NCBI GenBank assembly: GCA_035525375.1
Contig: DATLEI010000006.1
Coordinates: 1 to 44,303, forward strand
DNA from: JALZBN01 sp035525375
GTDB lineage: Bacteria > Actinomycetota > Acidimicrobiia > Acidimicrobiales > AC-14
Length of the DNA: 44,303 bases
Direction: 5' to 3'
How positions within the stretch are numbered: position 1 is the stretch's first letter; each line of letters opens with the position of its first letter. Of this stretch, positions 11,243 to 19,490 are shown piece by piece. A program made the translations under genes and the position numbers. Under the pieces are notes generated by a model. The model saw only the letters and a program-made list of their open reading frames with translations. It was not told the origin of the DNA and made no database searches.

Positions 11243-11270
11243 TTGACTCTGTGGCTGGTGTTGTTACTGT
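11243..11270 (+). promoter_or_regulatory. Putative promoter for the M23 hydrolase gene
   Basis: TTGACT (11243-11248), 16-base spacer, TACTGT (11265-11270), then seven bases to a GTG at 11278. This is the best -35/-10 pair in the window. It overlaps two earlier in-frame GTG codons (11251, 11269), so it favours 11278 as a leaderless start. An AGGGGG stretch near 11236-11240 could instead serve GTG 11251 as a Shine-Dalgarno. Confidence 0.5.
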
Positions 11271-11277
11271 GGCTAAA

Positions 11278-12543
11278 GTGAAACTGGCGCGCTCGGCGGC
11301 CCTTGCCGTCTTTCTTGTAGTTTTCGGCGTCTCGCCCGCGCTTGCCGCCGCTGCTACGACGCAGCCGAAGGATCAGGGGTCGCTGGACGACCAGATCAAG
11401 TCGGCCAAGGAGCAGGTTGAGGGGGCTTCGGCTGAGGAAGCCCGATTGCTCAGCCAGATCGAGGCCTCGGCGGCGCGCAAGAAGGAGCTCGAGGGCACGG
11501 TTTCGGCGCTCGACAACCAGGTCCGTTCGGTGCAGAGCGAGCTGTCGGCGGCCGAGAGCCGGCTGGCCGCAGTCGAGGTCCAGCAGGCCGAGAGTCAACG
11601 ACGACTCGATGAAGCCCAGGCGCAGCTGAGCGAGGCCAAGGCTCGTCTCGGTCGCCAAGCGATCGCTGCCTACACCGGCCAGACCGATGCGGTCCGCTTC
11701 ATCGATGCCACGTTGAAGTCCCACGACATCGGTGAACTGATCGTGAAGCGGGAGTACATCAAGGCCGTCACCGGCAATCAGCGGGACACGATCAACCTCC
11801 ACGAGAAGTTGCGCAACGAGGTCGACGACCTCCGACAGGAGCTCGGACACAGCCGGGCGAGTGCCGAAACGCAACGCGACGAGGTGGCCACGAAGCGCAA
11901 CGTGTTGCAGTCCCAGCGCGACGCCCAGGTGGTCACCGAAGCCAAGGTGGCTGCAGAGATCACCGAGGGAACCAAGCTGCGGACGGAGGCGCTGGGTCGA
12001 AAGAAGGAATTTCAGGCCGAAGCCGATGCGCTCCAGCGTGAGTCCGACATGATCGCGGCAACGCTGCGCTCGCGCCCGAGCACACCGATTGCCGGTACCG
12101 GCGCACCCTCGAGCGGCGATGACGATGGCGACAGCGCGCCGGTCGCGCCGTCCGGTGGACGGTTGACGTCGCCGCTGCCCGGTGCGCCGATCGTGTCCGG
12201 CTTCGGGTCCAGGGTGCATCCCATCTACGGAGACGTTCGCGTGCACACGGGAGTCGATTACGCGGCCTCGGAGGGCACGTCGATCCACGCTGCTGGTGAC
12301 GGTGTCATTGTCAGTGCCGGATCGTACGGTGGTTACGGCAACGCGACCATCATCGATCACGGCGGCGGCCTGGCGACGCTCTATGGCCACCAGAGCTCGA
12401 TGGGCGTCAGCGCGGGCCAGCGGGTGACACAAGGCCAGGTGATCGGCCGGGTGGGCTGCACCGGCGCGTGCACGGGCCCGCACCTGCACTTTGAAGTCCG
12501 AGTAAACGGAACGCCGGTGAACCCTGTTCCGTACCTCTCCTAG
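11278..12543 (+). CDS. EnvC-like M23 peptidase with coiled coil
   Basis: 421 residues from GTG 11278 (430 from GTG 11251). The N-terminus VKLARSAALAVFLVVFGVSP then ALAAA is a clear signal peptide. A long coiled coil follows (about residues 35-265, Glu/Ala/Gln/Lys-rich). After a Ser/Pro/Asp linker comes a LytM/M23 domain with zinc motif HTGVDY near 323 and HLHFEV near 402. This architecture matches EnvC and related FtsEX-controlled hydrolases or hydrolase activators. Both metal-site motifs are present, so it may be catalytic, whereas E. coli EnvC is a degenerate activator. Position right after ftsEX supports a role in daughter-cell separation. Its stop codon overlaps that of the convergent GNAT gene in CTAG. 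Confidence 0.9.
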   Translation: MKLARSAALAVFLVVFGVSPALAAAATTQPKDQGSLDDQIKSAKEQVEGASAEEARLLSQIEASAARKKELEGTVSALDNQVRSVQSELSAAESRLAAVEVQQAESQRRLDEAQAQLSEAKARLGRQAIAAYTGQTDAVRFIDATLKSHDIGELIVKREYIKAVTGNQRDTINLHEKLRNEVDDLRQELGHSRASAETQRDEVATKRNVLQSQRDAQVVTEAKVAAEITEGTKLRTEALGRKKEFQAEADALQRESDMIAATLRSRPSTPIAGTGAPSSGDDDGDSAPVAPSGGRLTSPLPGAPIVSGFGSRVHPIYGDVRVHTGVDYAASEGTSIHAAGDGVIVSAGSYGGYGNATIIDHGGGLATLYGHQSSMGVSAGQRVTQGQVIGRVGCTGACTGPHLHFEVRVNGTPVNPVPYLS

Positions 12544-13187
12544 CCGATCCAGAAATCGATGAGGGCTGGACCTCGTTCCGCCCACTCCTCGGCGGTGATG
12601 GCGTAGCGGAGGTGGTCTTCCCAGACGCCGTTGATGGCGAGGTAGCGCACTGCGAGCCCTTCCTCGCGGAGGCCGAGCTTCTCGACGACGCGCCGGCTCG
12701 GCGTGTTGCGGGGAATGATCGCGACCTGCAGGCGATGCAGGATCAATCGCTCGAAGGCGAAGCGCGCTGACACCACCACCGCCTCGGGCACATACCCGTT
12801 CCCGGCCTCGGCGTGATCGATCCAGTAGCCGACGTAGGCGTTCTGGAAGGGTCCGCGCTGGATACCCGACAGGTTGATCTCGCCGGCAAAGCGTTCACCA
12901 GTGGTGCCGGGAAGGAATATGCCGAACCCGTAACCGGTGCCGAGCTGCCATTCGCGCTCACGCGCCCCGCACCGTGCCGCGAACGCCCCGGGATCCCGGG
13001 TGTCGTCGGTATACGTCGGCGGCGGGGTGGGCTCCCACTTCAGCAACCAATCGGCGTTGCGTTGACGGACCTCCTGCCACTGGGAAAAGTCAGCCGAAAC
13101 GAGGGGACGGAGCAGGACGCGCCGACCCGACAACCGGTCCGGCGTCTGGCCTACCAGGCTCCCCGTGCCCGGCCGTCCAGGGCGCAT
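12540..13187 (-). CDS. GNAT N-acetyltransferase, RimJ/RimL type
   Basis: 215 residues from the ATG at 13187. The RimJ-like core begins LSGRRVLLRPLVSADFSQWQEVR. It continues through GEINLSGI and the acceptor/CoA region YVGYWIDHAEAGNGYVPEAVV to the C-terminal NTPSRRVVEKLGLREEGLA signature. Such enzymes transfer acetyl groups from acetyl-CoA to protein N-termini, often ribosomal proteins; the substrate here is unknown. The frame is open upstream to 13661, but that part reads antisense to ppx and is not protein-like. It ends four bases into the convergent M23 gene and is separated by 26 bases from ppx. Confidence 0.88.
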   Translation of the reverse strand: MRPGRPGTGSLVGQTPDRLSGRRVLLRPLVSADFSQWQEVRQRNADWLLKWEPTPPPTYTDDTRDPGAFAARCGAREREWQLGTGYGFGIFLPGTTGERFAGEINLSGIQRGPFQNAYVGYWIDHAEAGNGYVPEAVVVSARFAFERLILHRLQVAIIPRNTPSRRVVEKLGLREEGLAVRYLAINGVWEDHLRYAITAEEWAERGPALIDFWIG

Positions 13188-13213
13188 CCCCGGTATCGGC
13201 CGCTCCGGCCGAG

Positions 13214-14131
13214 TCAAGGCGCGCTGCGCAGGCTCGAGACGAGACCATCGAGGATGTCGGCTTCGCTCACGAGGCACTCGTCTCGGTCGAAGTAGCGCAT
13301 GACCGAGACCAGGATGGCGGCACCGGCGACGATGACGTCGACGCGCCCTTCCTCCAGGCCCGGATTGTGTAGGCGCTGAGCCCGGTTCTCGGTGGCGAGG
13401 GTGCGAAACACGTCTTCGACCGCAGCGCGGGTCAGTACGAAATGGTGGGTGCGTTCCTTGTCGTATTCGGCCAGGCCCAGCTCGATGGCGGCGACGGTCG
13501 TGACCGTGCCCGCGAGTCCGACGAGTTGGCGGGCGCCGGACGCGCTCGGTATCTCCCGGGCCACATCCTCGAGATAGTCGCGTGCCACCGACACGATCTG
13601 ACTCAATTCTTCGGGAGCCGGGGGATCGTGGTGTAGAAACTTCTCGGTCAGCCGCACGCACCCGATGTCGACGGACAGCACGCCCTCCGGCTCGCTCGTG
13701 CCCGCTGCGAACTCTGTCGACCCACCACCGATGTCGAAGACGAGGAAGGGGCCGTCGGCGGGATTGAGCTCAGCGGTGGCACCCAGAAATGACAACCGGG
13801 CCTCCTCCGCGCCGGTGAGCAGTTCGGGCGGCGCGCCGACGACGACGGCGGCGGCGTCGAAGAACTCCGCCCGATTGGTCGCGTCCCGAGCCGCGGACGT
13901 GGCGGTCATGCGCACCCGATCGACACCGTGTGCGTCCATCACGCGCCGGTATTCCGACAGCACTGCGACAGTGCGCTCGATCGCGCCGTCGGCCAGGCGG
14001 CCGGTGGCGTCGACGCCCTCGCCCAGCCGGGTGATGCGCATCAGTCGCTCGAGAATGGTCCCGTCGGGCCCGGCGACAAGCAGACGGGTGGAGTTCGTGC
14101 CGCAATCGATTGCGGCCAGTGCTCCACTCAC
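13214..14131 (-). CDS. Ppx/GppA family exopolyphosphatase
   Basis: 305 residues from a GTG at 14131. The actin-like ATPase-fold signature AAIDCGTNSTRLLVAG is at the N-terminus and a second phosphate loop FLVFDIGGGSTEFAAG near 137-152. Family members hydrolyse polyphosphate and/or convert pppGpp to ppGpp. The GTG overlaps the DUF501 stop in GTGA (14128-14131), so translation is probably coupled. The order eno-ftsB-DUF501-ppx is common in actinobacteria and supports the call. Whether it is Ppx- or GppA-like in activity cannot be told from the sequence. Confidence 0.93.
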   Translation of the reverse strand: MSGALAAIDCGTNSTRLLVAGPDGTILERLMRITRLGEGVDATGRLADGAIERTVAVLSEYRRVMDAHGVDRVRMTATSAARDATNRAEFFDAAAVVVGAPPELLTGAEEARLSFLGATAELNPADGPFLVFDIGGGSTEFAAGTSEPEGVLSVDIGCVRLTEKFLHHDPPAPEELSQIVSVARDYLEDVAREIPSASGARQLVGLAGTVTTVAAIELGLAEYDKERTHHFVLTRAAVEDVFRTLATENRAQRLHNPGLEEGRVDVIVAGAAILVSVMRYFDRDECLVSEADILDGLVSSLRSAP

Positions 14132-14610
14132 GGCGCCACCGGTCGCGGGCCCACCCGAACGACCGCAGTCAGCGACTCGAGCCGGACCGCCACCCAACGC
14201 CCCACGGGATCATCGCCACCGGCCAGGTGCCAGGCGTAGTGGGCGTGGAGACACTTGACACCCTTGCGGGTGCCACCAACGCCACCGCTCGGCGCAGGGC
14301 CGGTGTGGCCCGCCGGGAGGGCGGCGTTTCGTTCAGCGGCGTACGCCTCGTGGGCGCGAGCCAACTCGTCGGGGCCGACATCCGCCTCCGCCTCCCGAAC
14401 ACCCCCCGCCGCCTCCAACCGGCTCACGGCGCGCCGAAGGTCTTCGTCGACCAGCCAGTAGCGGGTCGGCATGGGCGTGCCGTCGTCAAGCAGCGGCGCG
14501 TTGCGGATGACAACAGGCTGACCGTCGCCACCGCGGACGCAGACCTCGAAACCGCCTTGGGGTGGACGGCCGAGGAGCGCCCTCACGGCCGAGTAGTCCG
14601 ACATCGTCAT
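14128..14610 (-). CDS. DUF501 protein
   Basis: 160 residues. Landmarks: RALLGRPPQGGFEVCVR near the start, a PTRYWLVDEDLRRAVSRLEAAGG segment near 47-69, and the conserved Cys/His core KGVKCLHAHYAWHLAGGDDPVG near 117-138. This is DUF501, found between the divIC/ftsB and ppx genes of actinobacteria; function unknown. The ATG at 14610 overlaps the DUF72 stop in ATGA, and its own stop overlaps the ppx start. ATG 14604 is an alternative start. Confidence 0.92.
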   Translation of the reverse strand: MTMSDYSAVRALLGRPPQGGFEVCVRGGDGQPVVIRNAPLLDDGTPMPTRYWLVDEDLRRAVSRLEAAGGVREAEADVGPDELARAHEAYAAERNAALPAGHTGPAPSGGVGGTRKGVKCLHAHYAWHLAGGDDPVGRWVAVRLESLTAVVRVGPRPVAP

Positions 14611-15362
14611 GCGTCGGTCGGGTCGAGCTCGGACTGCTCCGGGACAGGTGCGCCCAGCTTGGTGCTCACCTGTCGAGCGTACCGAGGCCCGTCGGCCACT
14701 TCGTCGTGCTTGAGGAAGAGATACGCGTCGCGGCCGGCGGCGACGTCATCCGCCATCCGCGCGCCCCAGGCGTGGAGTTCAGCGCGGGTGTAGCGGTCAC
14801 GCCGTAGCCGCACATAGGTGAACGACCCCACCTGCAGCGGCCGGGGCGGCGGTCCTTCGGCCTCGACAATGACCAGAGTTGATCCGTGGGCCTCCAGGCG
14901 GTCGAGCACGCCGGGCACGAGCCATCCGGCGTGGAGCTGGAAGGCGAAGTGAAACCCGGAGCCTTCGGTGGGACGAGGAAGCGCGGCCAGCAAGCGATCC
15001 AAGCGCTCGAGATCGACCGCCTGGTGGGGCAGGGCGATCAGTACTGGCCCGAGGTTCGGGGCCAGGGGGGCGACGGCGGTGAGGAATGCCGTGACCCGAT
15101 CCTCGATGCCGGTGAGGTCGCGCCGGTGAGTGATGCCGAGGTGTGCCTTCGGCGCAAAGCGGAAATCGGCGGCCACGCTTGATTTCCACCGCTCGATCGC
15201 CGCCGGCGAGGGAAGGTTGCGGTAGGTGCTGTGCAGCTCGACAGTGCGGAACCGCCGCGCGTAGAAGGGCAGCATCCGCGGCGTGGACGTGCCGGCCGGA
15301 TAGAAGCGCCCGATCCACTCGGGGTACGACCATCCGCTTGTCCCAACGCGTCCTTCGGCCAC
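14607..15362 (-). CDS. DUF72 protein
   Basis: About 251 residues from a GTG at 15362. The DUF72 TIM-barrel-like pattern is visible: RVGTSGWSYPEWIGRFYP near the start, FYARRFRTVELHSTYRNLP, FRFAPKAHLGITHRRDL, FAFQLHAGWLVPGV, VRLRRDRYTRAEL, then AYLFLKHDEVADGPRYARQV. The family is also called YecE; its biochemical role is not settled. The frame extends to 15818 through ftsB and eno, but that part is not protein-like, and no ATG lies between ftsB and the GTG. It sits between ftsB and DUF501 and is coupled to DUF501 by ATGA. Confidence 0.87.
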   Translation of the reverse strand: MAEGRVGTSGWSYPEWIGRFYPAGTSTPRMLPFYARRFRTVELHSTYRNLPSPAAIERWKSSVAADFRFAPKAHLGITHRRDLTGIEDRVTAFLTAVAPLAPNLGPVLIALPHQAVDLERLDRLLAALPRPTEGSGFHFAFQLHAGWLVPGVLDRLEAHGSTLVIVEAEGPPPRPLQVGSFTYVRLRRDRYTRAELHAWGARMADDVAAGRDAYLFLKHDEVADGPRYARQVSTKLGAPVPEQSELDPTDA

Positions 15363-15388
15363 TGGCGGCGCAGCGTATGCGCCGCGGG

Positions 15389-15751
15389 TCAGAAGATGCC
15401 CGTTACCCAGTCCCAGGCGCGTCCGGGAAGGCTCTTCGATGATGACTTTGGCGGCGGTGCCGCGGGAGTTGTGGTGGTTGTCGTCGCCTCGGGCACGACC
15501 GCGTAGACCTCTTCTCCCGGGCGGACCAGGTTGTAGTCGCGGCGCGCCAGGCGTTCGATCTCGGCATCGGACTGCAGCGTCTGGACCTCTTGTTCGAGGC
15601 GCTGGTTCTCGGCCTCCATGGTGTGCACCTGGACGGCGAGCTCCTCGCGCTTCTCGTTCTGGGCCAGGTAGGCGCGCGCCGGGTACGCGGCGAGGAACAG
15701 AACCCCCGCCAGCGCCATGCAGGCGACGAGGAGCCAAGCCCGCGGCCTCAT
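15389..15751 (-). CDS. FtsB/DivIC-family septum formation initiator
   Basis: 120 residues: short cytoplasmic tip, one membrane helix (about 5-26, WLLVACMALAGVLFLAAYPA), a coiled coil (about 30-70) and a YNLVRPGEEVY motif typical of the DivIC/FtsB family. A Thr/Pro-rich tail follows. FtsB forms a complex with FtsL and FtsQ that licenses septal peptidoglycan synthesis. The ATG overlaps the enolase stop in ATGA. The tail is longer than in E. coli FtsB. Confidence 0.9.
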   Translation of the reverse strand: MRPRAWLLVACMALAGVLFLAAYPARAYLAQNEKREELAVQVHTMEAENQRLEQEVQTLQSDAEIERLARRDYNLVRPGEEVYAVVPEATTTTTTPAAPPPKSSSKSLPGRAWDWVTGIF

Positions 15752-17049
15752 GGGGTAGTCGAGCCCTGGGGCCGGGCGTGAGCGAGGGCAGCTCCTCCGG
15801 AGAACGAAGCCGACTCACCGAGGCCCTCCTCGATGCGCAGCAACTGGTTGTACTTGGCCACCCGGTCCGAGCGGGCCGGCGCGCCTGCTTTGATCTGCCC
15901 GCAATTTGTCGCGACCGCGAGGTCGGCGATGGTCGTGTCTTCGGTTTCCCCCGAGCGGTGGGAGACGACTGAGGTGTAGCCGGCCCGGGTGGCGGTGCAC
16001 ATGGTCTCGAGTGTCTCAGTGAGCGTGCCGACCTGGTTGAGCTTCACGAGGATCGAGTTGGCGACACCCTCGACAATGCCGCGTTCCAGGCGCTCGCCAT
16101 TGGTGACGAAGACGTCGTCGCCGACGATCTGCACTCGATCGCCGAGTGCCTGGGTGATCGCCGACCAGCCGCCCCAGTCGTCCTCCGCCATCGGATCTTC
16201 GATCGAGACGATCGGGTAGCGGTCGACGAGGTCGACGAAGAACCCGACCAACCCGTCGCTGTCGAGGCTGCGCTGCTCGCCCGCGAGGTCGTACTTCCCG
16301 CCGGCGTAGAACTCGGTTGCGGCGGCATCGAGGGCAATCGAGATCTGGTCGCCGGGCGTGTACCCGGCGGCGGTGATGGCGTCGACCAGGAAGCGCACGC
16401 CGTCCTCGTTGGTGCCCAGGTCAGGGGCGAACCCGCCCTCGTCGCCGATGCCAGTGGCTAAACCCCGCTCCCGCAAGAGGGCGTTGAGCACGTGGTAGGT
16501 CTCGGTGCACCAGCACAGTCCCTCAGAGAACGACGCCGCGCCGACGGGCACGAGCATGTACTCCTGGAGATCGATCGTGTTGTAGGCGTGGGCGCCGCCG
16601 TTGATGACGTTCATCATCGGCATCGGCAGCACGTGCGCGCCGGCACCGCCGATGTAGCGGTAGAGGGGAAGGTCGAGCTCGTCGGCGGCCGCCTTGGCCA
16701 GCGCGAGCGACGCGCCGAGGATGGCGTTGGCGCCGAGCCGACCCTTGTCGTCAGTTCCGTCGAGGTTGATCAGCGCAGTGTCGACGAGCCGCTGGTCGAG
16801 CGCCTCCATGCCGATGACCGTGTCCGCCATCTCGCCGTTGACTGCGGCCACGGCGTCGAGGACACCCTTGCCGCCGAAGCGAGAGCCGCTGTCGCGACGT
16901 TCGACGGCCTCGTGACGACCAGTCGACGCCCCCGACGGCACCATGGCCCGACCGCGCGCTCCCGATGCCAGGCCGACCTCCACCTCGACGGTGGGATTGC
17001 CGCGCGAGTCGAGAACCTCACGCCCGGACATTTGCTCGACGCTGCTCAT
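15748..17049 (-). CDS. eno: Enolase
   Basis: 433 residues from ATG 17049, a usual enolase length; it interconverts 2-phosphoglycerate and phosphoenolpyruvate. N-terminal MSSVEQMSGREVLDSRGNPT is the conserved opening, GASTGRHEAVE is the mobile loop, and SIEDPMAEDDW includes metal ligands. ILVKLNQVGTLTETLE and VVSHRSGETEDTTIADLAVA form the enolase signature and catalytic loop. An AGGAG lies 10 bases before the ATG. The frame runs upstream to 17148 without homology. First gene of a minus-strand operon. Confidence 0.98.
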   Translation of the reverse strand: MSSVEQMSGREVLDSRGNPTVEVEVGLASGARGRAMVPSGASTGRHEAVERRDSGSRFGGKGVLDAVAAVNGEMADTVIGMEALDQRLVDTALINLDGTDDKGRLGANAILGASLALAKAAADELDLPLYRYIGGAGAHVLPMPMMNVINGGAHAYNTIDLQEYMLVPVGAASFSEGLCWCTETYHVLNALLRERGLATGIGDEGGFAPDLGTNEDGVRFLVDAITAAGYTPGDQISIALDAAATEFYAGGKYDLAGEQRSLDSDGLVGFFVDLVDRYPIVSIEDPMAEDDWGGWSAITQALGDRVQIVGDDVFVTNGERLERGIVEGVANSILVKLNQVGTLTETLETMCTATRAGYTSVVSHRSGETEDTTIADLAVATNCGQIKAGAPARSDRVAKYNQLLRIEEGLGESASFSGGAALAHARPQGSTTP

Positions 17050-17131
17050 GGGTCTGTTGCTCCTGTTGACAGTGGGGACAAAGTTAGCGGAGTGGACAGG
17101 GCGGCCGAGATCATCCGCCAAGCGTCTCGCA

Positions 17132-17137
17132 TATGAT
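17132..17137 (+). promoter_or_regulatory. Putative -10 box, divergent from eno
   Basis: TATGAT, the closest match to the -10 consensus in the window. It includes an in-frame ATG (17133), so that codon is unlikely to be the start; the next ATG at 17148 fits better. No convincing -35 was found. Confidence 0.4.
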
Positions 17138-17147
17138 GACCGGCACA

Positions 17148-17579
17148 ATGCCCGGCGCCCGAGTCACGACGCTGCCCGTCCCGCTGCAGGGGTCTCGGGA
17201 GGTCATGAGGACAGTAATGGCCGGCGCGGCCGTGCTATTGCTCGTGCTGGCGGTCTTCCCGCTGCTGCGAGGACCCGATTTCGTTCCCCACCTCATGCTG
17301 GTGAACCCGACCTCCTACCAGGTGAACGTCGAGGCCACCGGCGCGAACGACGGCGGTTGGCTCGACCTCGGTACGGTGCCTCGCGAGCGGGAGGTGGCGC
17401 TGCAAGGAGTCGTCAATCAGGGCCAAGACTGGACCTTTCGATTCACCTCGGGCGGTGTCTATGCGGGTGAGATGACGCTCAGCCGCGCCGACCTCGAGCG
17501 CGAGCACTGGCGCGTGACGGTCCCGGCTGGAACCGTCGTGCCGTTGCAGGAAGCCGGCCTCCCTGCTTCTGCCAGCTAG
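17148..17579 (+). CDS. Single-pass membrane protein of unknown function
   Basis: 143 residues from ATG 17148 (148 from ATG 17133). After about 20 residues comes one membrane helix (MRTVMAGAAVLLLVLAVFPL), then an extracytoplasmic domain of about 100 residues. The domain includes PHLMLVNPTSYQVNVEATG, WLDLGTVPREREVALQGVVNQG and WTFRFTSGG. The pattern suggests a small beta-sandwich anchored to the membrane. No family recognised. It is divergent from eno and 33 bases ahead of the NuoF-like gene, so it may share that transcript. Confidence 0.75.
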   Translation: MPGARVTTLPVPLQGSREVMRTVMAGAAVLLLVLAVFPLLRGPDFVPHLMLVNPTSYQVNVEATGANDGGWLDLGTVPREREVALQGVVNQGQDWTFRFTSGGVYAGEMTLSRADLEREHWRVTVPAGTVVPLQEAGLPASAS

Positions 17580-17612
17580 ATCCGTTCGGGCTCCAGCGGG
17601 AATAGTGGGGAA

Positions 17613-19097
17613 ATGACGACCGTCCATCGTGTTCTGTTCCCCCATCCGATCGAGAGCCTCGACGAGTACGTGAAGGCTGGTGGCGGCGACGGCCTCGAAG
17701 CGGCCAAGCAGGTCGAGCCCGACACGCTCATCGCCGAAATTGAGGCCTCGGGGTTGCGTGGGCGCGGCGGCGCCGGGTTCCCCACCGGCACGAAGTGGCG
17801 CACCGTGGCCGAGAACCGGTCGCTGGAGGCGCCGGCGACAGTTGTCGTGAACGGTGCCGAGGGCGAGCCGGGCACCTTCAAGGACCGCACCATCCTGCGC
17901 ATCAACCCGTATCAGGTCGTCGAAGGTGCGCTGATCGCGGCGCGCGCCGTTGGTGCCGACGGCGTCATCCTGGCCCTGAAGGAGGCGTTCGGTCCCGAGG
18001 TCCACCGGGTGCGAGAGGCCGTGAAGGAGATCGAGGACGCCGGCTGGGCCGACGGCGTCGAGTTGATCGTCTTCGAGGGCCCGAGCGAGTACCTCTACGG
18101 CGAGGAGACCGCCCTGCTCGAGGCGATCGCCGGTCGAGACCCGCTGCCTCGGATCGCGCCGCCGTTCCGGCGCGGGGTCAAGGAGGTCGTCGAGACCGCG
18201 GCCGACGCCGCGTCGGAGAGTGGTCTTTCGGCCCACGTGGAGATGGCCGGACCTGACTCGGACACGGCGGCGGCTCCCACCCTCGTCGACAATGTGGAGA
18301 CGCTCGCCAACGTCCCTCGAATCATCGCCAGGGGCGCAGCGTGGTTCCGCACCGAGGGCACGGAGAAGTCGCCGGGCACCATCGTCTGCACGGTGACGGG
18401 CTCGACCCGGCATCACGGCGTCGGCGAGGTGATCATGGGTACACCGCTGCGCGAGGTCATCGAGGAGCTCGGTGGGGGACCCCGACCCGGCGCGCGGATC
18501 AAGGCCGTGATGATCGGCGTGTCCAACGCCTTGTTGCCGGGCGCGCTTCTCGATACGCCCGTGACCTACGAAGATCTGGCTGCCGCGGGGAGCGGTCTCG
18601 GCACCGGCGGGTTCATGGTGTTCGACGACGACGACGACCTCGTTGCGGTGACCGCAGGCGTCTCCCGCTTCTTGGCCGTCGAGTCGTGCGGGCAGTGCAC
18701 GCCGTGCAAGCAGGACGGCCTCGCCCTTTCCGGCCTCCTCGCGGGCCTTAGCCGTTCAGACCAATCCGAGAATCCGCTCGCCAGCATCGAGAGCCTTGTG
18801 TCGACCGTCGCCAACGAGTCCCGTTGCTACTTGGCGACGCAGCATCAAACGGTCGTGGCCAGCTTGCTGGAACGGTTCCCCGATGAGGTGCAGGCCCACG
18901 CGGGCATTACTCCGCGAGCCGCTGCCGTTGAGCCTGCACTCGTCGCCGAGCTCCTCGACATTGAGAACGGTGGCGCCGTGGTCGACGTTGGGCACGCCGA
19001 GAAGCAACCGGATTGGAGCTTCGACGAGACCGACTCGGGCAAGGCCCCGGCCGATCACCTGGGCGACCACCGCGCTGATTCCGGTACATCCACCTGA
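17613..19097 (+). CDS. NuoF-like (51 kDa) flavoprotein, orphan
   Basis: 494 residues. The FMN/NADH-binding region of the complex I 51 kDa family is clear: GLRGRGGAGFPTGTKW near 47-62, NGAEGEPGTFKDR near 82-94 and YLYGEETALLEAIAG near 157-171. A SLBB-like segment follows, then the 4Fe-4S site ESCGQCTPCKQDG near 353-365 with the fourth Cys in SRCYLATQ. About 80 acidic residues follow the cluster and are not part of usual NuoF. No other nuo, hydrogenase or formate dehydrogenase genes are nearby. It therefore probably supplies NADH oxidation to another partner; this is inference. The cupredoxin gene begins 2 bases after its stop. Confidence 0.9.
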   Translation: MTTVHRVLFPHPIESLDEYVKAGGGDGLEAAKQVEPDTLIAEIEASGLRGRGGAGFPTGTKWRTVAENRSLEAPATVVVNGAEGEPGTFKDRTILRINPYQVVEGALIAARAVGADGVILALKEAFGPEVHRVREAVKEIEDAGWADGVELIVFEGPSEYLYGEETALLEAIAGRDPLPRIAPPFRRGVKEVVETAADAASESGLSAHVEMAGPDSDTAAAPTLVDNVETLANVPRIIARGAAWFRTEGTEKSPGTIVCTVTGSTRHHGVGEVIMGTPLREVIEELGGGPRPGARIKAVMIGVSNALLPGALLDTPVTYEDLAAAGSGLGTGGFMVFDDDDDLVAVTAGVSRFLAVESCGQCTPCKQDGLALSGLLAGLSRSDQSENPLASIESLVSTVANESRCYLATQHQTVVASLLERFPDEVQAHAGITPRAAAVEPALVAELLDIENGGAVVDVGHAEKQPDWSFDETDSGKAPADHLGDHRADSGTST

Positions 19098-19099
19098 GG

Positions 19100-19456
19100 A
19101 TGGTGCTCTCGCGACGTTCTGCCAGCGCGCTCGTTGCCGTGGTCGTGTTGCTCGTTGCCGGCTGCAACGAGGACCACCGCACCCGTACAGCCTCGCCTGC
19201 CTCGGGAACGGCCACGGTGACCGTGAACCTGAAGTCTTCGTCCTTTGAGCCGTCGACAGTGCGGGTGGGCCTAGGGGAGACCGTGGCGTGGGACTGGGGC
19301 GAGGGCGGGATCATTCACGACATCGCTTTCGATGACGGTGCGACCAGCTTGAGACAGACATCGGGCACGTGGCAACGCACCTTTCCCGATCCCGGCAGCT
19401 ACGACTACACCTGTACCCTGCACCCGCAGATGAACGGCAACGTGATCGTCGGTTGA
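19100..19456 (+). CDS. Cupredoxin-type lipoprotein
   Basis: 118 residues. A signal peptide ends in the lipobox LLVAGC, so it is probably lipid-anchored outside the membrane. A plastocyanin/halocyanin-like fold follows (VTVNLKSSSFEPSTVRVGLGETVAWDW). Likely type I copper ligands are His in GIIHDIAF and Cys, His and Met in YTCTLHPQM. It probably carries single electrons at the cell surface. It is two bases downstream of the NuoF-like gene and so very likely co-transcribed, though the two products should sit on opposite sides of the membrane. Confidence 0.9.
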   Translation: MVLSRRSASALVAVVVLLVAGCNEDHRTRTASPASGTATVTVNLKSSSFEPSTVRVGLGETVAWDWGEGGIIHDIAFDDGATSLRQTSGTWQRTFPDPGSYDYTCTLHPQMNGNVIVG

Positions 19457-19490
19457 GACAAGTTCGCCGCAATGGGTAGGACTCGTAGTC

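Noticed and set aside
10879..12585. 568-codon open frame antisense to ftsX and the M23 gene
   Set aside because: It lies opposite two well-supported genes, is Arg/Gly-rich and shows no domain.
12540..13661. GNAT gene extended upstream to 13661 (373 codons)
   Set aside because: The extension is antisense to ppx and not protein-like; homology begins near ATG 13187.
17235..18416. 393-codon open frame antisense to the NuoF-like gene
   Set aside because: Shadow frame; the plus-strand gene has clear FMN and cluster motifs.
18616..18640. GAC repeat in the NuoF-like gene
   Set aside because: It encodes a short Asp run in frame and shows no sign of a phase-variable tract beyond this.
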